DNA from: Paenibacillus tyrphae
GTDB taxonomy: Bacteria; Bacillota; Bacilli; Paenibacillales; NBRC-103111
NCBI RefSeq assembly: GCF_024158745.1
Contig: NZ_JAMZAW010000022.1
Coordinates: 62,001-126,000 of the forward strand
Length of the DNA stretch: 64,000 nucleotides
Reading direction: 5' to 3'
The notes beneath the pieces were generated by a model. The model did not search any database, was not told where the DNA came from, and worked only from the letters and a program-made list of their open reading frames with translations. This document shows, piece after piece, positions 61,110-64,000 of this stretch. Position 1 is the stretch's first letter. Every line of letters begins with the position of its first letter. The translations under genes and the position numbers were made by a program.

Positions 61110-62564
61110 TCATTTATTTAGAGAAGATTCCATTTTCCATGCCCGCGCCAGCACCCTTACCCCTTCCCGGATGTCCGTTTCGGATAGACCGCCGAAGCCG
61201 AGCAGCACGGTCGGGGCCTCGTCAGCCTCCGGCCGCAGCCGGTAAGCCGAAGCCGGGTAGACGCCGACTCCTTCCCAGGCGGCTGCGCGCACAAGCTCCG
61301 CTTCTTCCTTCGCGCCGCGAACCCGAAGCAGCAGATGCAGCCCCGAGTCCGCGCCGATCATCTCGACGCCCGCCGGAAAAGCATCGCGTACGGCGTGCAG
61401 CAGCGCATCGCGCTTCTTGTGGTAGACACTGCGCATTTTGCGCATATGCCGCCCGAAGTCGCCGGATTGCATGAACAGCTGCTGCGTCTTCTGGAAAATC
61501 GGCGAGGCGAGCTGATCATAGCTGTGCCGGCGGCTGCGAAACCTCGCCAGCAGCGCTGGTGGCAGCACGAGATAGCTGAGCCGGAATGCCGGCGTCAGCG
61601 CCCGCGAGAATGTGCCGACGTAGATGACTCGGCCGTCGTCGTCGAGACTCTGCAGCGAAGGAATCGGCCGGCCGCTGTAGCGGAATTCGCCGTCGTAATC
61701 GTTCTCGACGATATAGGCCCGCCGCTCCTTCGCCCATTGGAGCAGCTTGATCCGCTTGCCCGCCGACAGCGTCATGCCGTACGGAAACTGATGCGACGGA
61801 GTCACATAAACCGCCTGCGCGCCGCTGGCCTGCAGCTCTTCGAGGCAGATGCCGTCGCTTTCCAGCCGGAGGGGCTGGCAATCGAACCGGAACTGTCCAA
61901 ACAGCGCTTTTACCCCGTCGTTGACCGCTTCTTCGGAAGCCATGCAGACGACATCCTCGCGCAGCAATTGGAACAGCAAATCGAGCGAGTGGTACGTGCC
62001 CGCACCGACGACGATCTGCTCCGGCTGGCAGCGCACCCCGCGCATATGGTGCAGGTAAGCGGCAATTTCGGCTCGAAGCTCCGGCTCGCCCTGCAAATCG
62101 CCGTACAGCAGCAGACGGCTGTTTTCCGGCAGCAGACAGCGGTTCATCAGCCGGCGCCATTTCGCCAGCGGGAAGCTCTCGATATCGACGCTGCCGTAGC
62201 CGAAGTCGTAGCGGAACGGTTCATCCTGAGACGCGTGGTACGCGCGCTTCGGCGACGGTGACACGGCGGAACGTTCCACCGCCGCTTCGGCCTGCTCCTG
62301 CAAGGAGGCGGACGTGTCCAGCTCGGCGGCATACAGCCCGCTGCGCGGTCTGCTGTTCACATAGCCCTCGGCGAGCAGCTGCTCGTAGGCAAGAGCGACC
62401 GGCGACCGGCTTACGCCCAGGTAAGCGGACAGCGTGCGGATGGACGGCAGCCGCACGTTCGCCGGAATGCGGCCGGCGGCGATTTCATCGCGGATATAGC
62501 GGTAGAGCTGCATATATAGCGCTTCACCCGACGTTTCGTCGAGCCTCGGCATCAAGTCGATCAT
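61110..62564 (-). CDS. MocR-family regulator (GntR HTH fused to aminotransferase-like domain)
   Basis: 484 residues. The GntR winged helix covers 1-75 (LYMQLYRYIRDEIAAGRIPA; RLPSIRTLSAYLGVSRSPVA). A linker of about 40 residues precedes a fold-type I aminotransferase domain (IVVGAGTYHSLDLLFQLLRE; AYIVENDYDGEFRYSGRPIP). At the usual Schiff-base position the sequence is VGTFSRALTPAFRLSYLVLP: Arg321 replaces the expected Lys. PLP may therefore be bound non-covalently or not at all. Divergent from hisC across 194 bases, a typical target arrangement. Confidence 0.9.
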   Translation of the reverse strand: MIDLMPRLDETSGEALYMQLYRYIRDEIAAGRIPANVRLPSIRTLSAYLGVSRSPVALAYEQLLAEGYVNSRPRSGLYAAELDTSASLQEQAEAAVERSAVSPSPKRAYHASQDEPFRYDFGYGSVDIESFPLAKWRRLMNRCLLPENSRLLLYGDLQGEPELRAEIAAYLHHMRGVRCQPEQIVVGAGTYHSLDLLFQLLREDVVCMASEEAVNDGVKALFGQFRFDCQPLRLESDGICLEELQASGAQAVYVTPSHQFPYGMTLSAGKRIKLLQWAKERRAYIVENDYDGEFRYSGRPIPSLQSLDDDGRVIYVGTFSRALTPAFRLSYLVLPPALLARFRSRRHSYDQLASPIFQKTQQLFMQSGDFGRHMRKMRSVYHKKRDALLHAVRDAFPAGVEMIGADSGLHLLLRVRGAKEEAELVRAAAWEGVGVYPASAYRLRPEADEAPTVLLGFGGLSETDIREGVRVLARAWKMESSLNK

Positions 62565-62758
62565 CCCGGCTTCTCCTTTGCAATAAACATTCGATGCTCC
62601 ATTCTGTCACTTGAAAAATTACGAAACTGACCATTTTTCCAATGTCAAAATGCGGTTATGCTCATCTTATCATCCCATTGTGCAAAGCGGAAGACATGCA
62701 TCACATCATAAAATCACGCGCTGACCCCGTCAGCCGGATGTCAGGAGGAAGCAAACCG

Positions 62759-63826
62759 ATGACCCTTATTTTGCCACATATCGACCGGCTCACCCCTTAC
62801 GCCTTGGGCGACCTTCCGCCGGATGGAAGCGCCGCGATCAAGCTGAATCAGAACGAAAATCCGTACCCGCCCTCTCCATTCGTGCTGGAGGCGCTGCGCA
62901 CGCTTGGCGAAGAAGAGCTGCGCCGTTATCCCGACGCCCGCTGCGTCCAGCTTCGCGCCGCACTTTCGCGGCTGCATGGCGTCAAGGACGAACAAATCTT
63001 TTGCGGGAACGGTTCAAGCGAGATCATCTCCCTGATCGTCAAAGGCTTCATAGGCCCGAACCGGCGTCTGGCCTTACCGGACCCGTCGTTCTCGCTGTAT
63101 CACACGGTGGCGGCATCTTATCATGCTTCCTCCATCGCCGTTCCGACACGAAGCGACTTTACCATCGATACGGAGCTGCTGATGGCCAGCGGGGCGGACG
63201 CGATCGTGCTGGTCAATCCGAATGCGCCTACCGGACACCTGCTGCCGCTCGAAGAAGTGGAACGGCTGGTCAGCCGCTTCCCGGGGCTCGTCGTCATCGA
63301 CGAAGCCTACATCGACTTCGCCGATCCCGAGGCAACCGCTGTCCCGCTGGTAGACCGCTATCCCAACGTAATCGTCGTCCGCACGTTCTCCAAGGCTTAC
63401 GCCCTGTGCGGAGCGCGGGTCGGCTACTGCGTCGCTGCCGAGCCGCTCATCGCCGCGCTGGAAAAGAGCAAGGACATCTACAACATCAACGCGATCAGCC
63501 GGAAGCTTGCCACGGCCGCTCTGGAAGACCGGGAATACACGAAACGCACGGTAGCGGCGGTCAAAGCGACGCGCAATAGCTTCATTGCCGAGCTTCAGAG
63601 CCTCGGCTTCGATGTCATCTCTTCGCAAACGAATTTCGTCTTGTGTACGCCTCCGACGGGAGCCGGAAAGCCCGATGCCCGCGAATGGTACAGGAAGCTG
63701 CTGGAACGAAACATCTACGTCCGCCATTTCGAGCACCCTCGTCTGGCCGACAAGCTGCGTATTTCCATCGGCACGGACGAAGAAATGGCTGCCGTTACCG
63801 CTGTGCTGCGCGGACTGCTCGCTTAA
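62759..63826 (+). CDS. hisC: Histidinol-phosphate aminotransferase
   Basis: 355 residues. Converts imidazole-acetol phosphate and glutamate to histidinol phosphate; some homologues also act on aromatic amino acids. Motifs: IKLNQNENPYPPSPFVLEAL near 23, GNGSSEIISLIVKGF near 80, ADAIVLVNPNAPTGHLLPLE near 145, VVIDEAYIDFADP near 180, and PLP lysine in RTFSKAYALCGARVGYCVAA near 215. ATG 62759 has AGGAGG 10 bases upstream. Stands alone rather than in a his operon, divergent from the MocR gene. Confidence 0.9.
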   Translation: MTLILPHIDRLTPYALGDLPPDGSAAIKLNQNENPYPPSPFVLEALRTLGEEELRRYPDARCVQLRAALSRLHGVKDEQIFCGNGSSEIISLIVKGFIGPNRRLALPDPSFSLYHTVAASYHASSIAVPTRSDFTIDTELLMASGADAIVLVNPNAPTGHLLPLEEVERLVSRFPGLVVIDEAYIDFADPEATAVPLVDRYPNVIVVRTFSKAYALCGARVGYCVAAEPLIAALEKSKDIYNINAISRKLATAALEDREYTKRTVAAVKATRNSFIAELQSLGFDVISSQTNFVLCTPPTGAGKPDAREWYRKLLERNIYVRHFEHPRLADKLRISIGTDEEMAAVTAVLRGLLA

Positions 63827-63833
63827 AGACAAG

Positions 63834-63871
63834 AAGCTCCCGCCCTTTTTCAAGGGATCGGGAGCTTTTTT
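63834..63871 (+). terminator. Intrinsic terminator after hisC
   Basis: AAGCTCCCG/CGGGAGCTT stem followed by a run of six T residues. Confidence 0.88.
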
Positions 63872-63901
63872 CTCGATCGAAGCGGATGCCATGTACCGTG
63901 A

Positions 63902-64000
63902 GTTCCATCCGTTTTACAAGAAGAGCAGCAGCCCGGCTACACACTTTACGGAAAAACGGGAGGGAGCGGCAACCTGCCCTTCGGGTTTGTTCAGCTCAAG
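63902..64000 (+). pseudogene. Fragment resembling the KTG region of a serine beta-lactamase/PBP
   Basis: The frame after the TGA at 63899-63901 reads VPSVLQEEQQPGYTLYGKTG, then GSGNLPFGFVQLK to the window edge. YTLYGKTG resembles the third catalytic motif (KTG) and beta-strand of class D beta-lactamases and transpeptidase domains. No start codon or N-terminal part precedes it; the hisC terminator lies only 30 bases upstream. So it is either a truncated remnant or coincidence. Only 33 codons are visible. Confidence 0.3.

Overview
The window looks like chromosomal DNA of a high-GC, spore-forming-type Firmicute, most likely Paenibacillaceae (Paenibacillus or Cohnella-like). The reasons are strong AGGAGG ribosome-binding sites with frequent TTG/GTG starts, Bacillus-type regulatory sites (FadR box, cre sites, Fur boxes, cobalamin riboswitches), and genes whose order matches Bacillus modules (fadN/fadA/fadE, fadF, fadR-etfBA, yclNOPQ, ytoI). 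Nothing indicates a plasmid or prophage. All function calls come from reading motifs in the sequence; no database search was run.

Layout: 1-9.3 kb is a complete fatty-acid beta-oxidation block. fadF-fadN-fadA-fadE run leftward and fadR-etfB-etfA run rightward, around a shared control region with a FadR operator and a CcpA cre site. 9.6-14.9 kb holds a YtoI-type CBS/thioesterase regulator, a flavin monooxygenase with a PadR regulator, an Lgt-type lipoprotein transferase, a TipA-like MerR regulator and a YhfH-type small protein. 14.9-18.5 kb is the glyoxylate shunt (aceA-aceB) with two small genes. 18.6-22.4 kb is a Fur-controlled ferric-siderophore importer (yclNOPQ). 22.5-25 kb is patchy, with a low-GC effector-binding protein, a broken AraC gene, and an HxlR regulator divergent from a lactonase-like MBL enzyme. 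25-30.8 kb has two cobalamin riboswitches, one before a cobalt ECF importer (cbiMNQO) and one before B12-independent methionine synthase (metE).

31-38 kb encodes a secreted GH16 glucanase with a ricin-type lectin domain, an ABC exporter, two orphan response regulators, and a cytochrome c / SCO / CtaG respiratory group. 38.5-43.5 kb has a TetR-flavoprotein pair, a LysR-MFS pair and a dead acetyltransferase gene. 43.5-49.8 kb is a muropeptide-recycling operon (AmiE-like amidase, ABC sugar importer, murQ) under a cre site. 50.4-59.9 kb is a 2OG-Fe(II) oxygenase and then an asparaginase / oligopeptide ABC transporter / leucyl aminopeptidase operon. 60-64 kb has an unknown protein, a MocR-type regulator whose expected PLP lysine is arginine, hisC, and a fragment of a serine beta-lactamase/PBP-like gene at the edge.

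The most unusual signal is a non-coding repeat family of about 200-270 bp with long imperfect terminal inverted repeats. It occurs at 9383-9583 (reverse), 38236-38494, 49878-50147, a diverged reverse copy at 50176-50360, and a short end-remnant at 22494-22535. Each copy sits against an intrinsic-terminator hairpin. At the three full copies the locus-specific hairpin is present on both sides as a direct repeat of about 24-28 bp. This suggests a mobile non-coding element that inserts at, and duplicates, transcription terminators.
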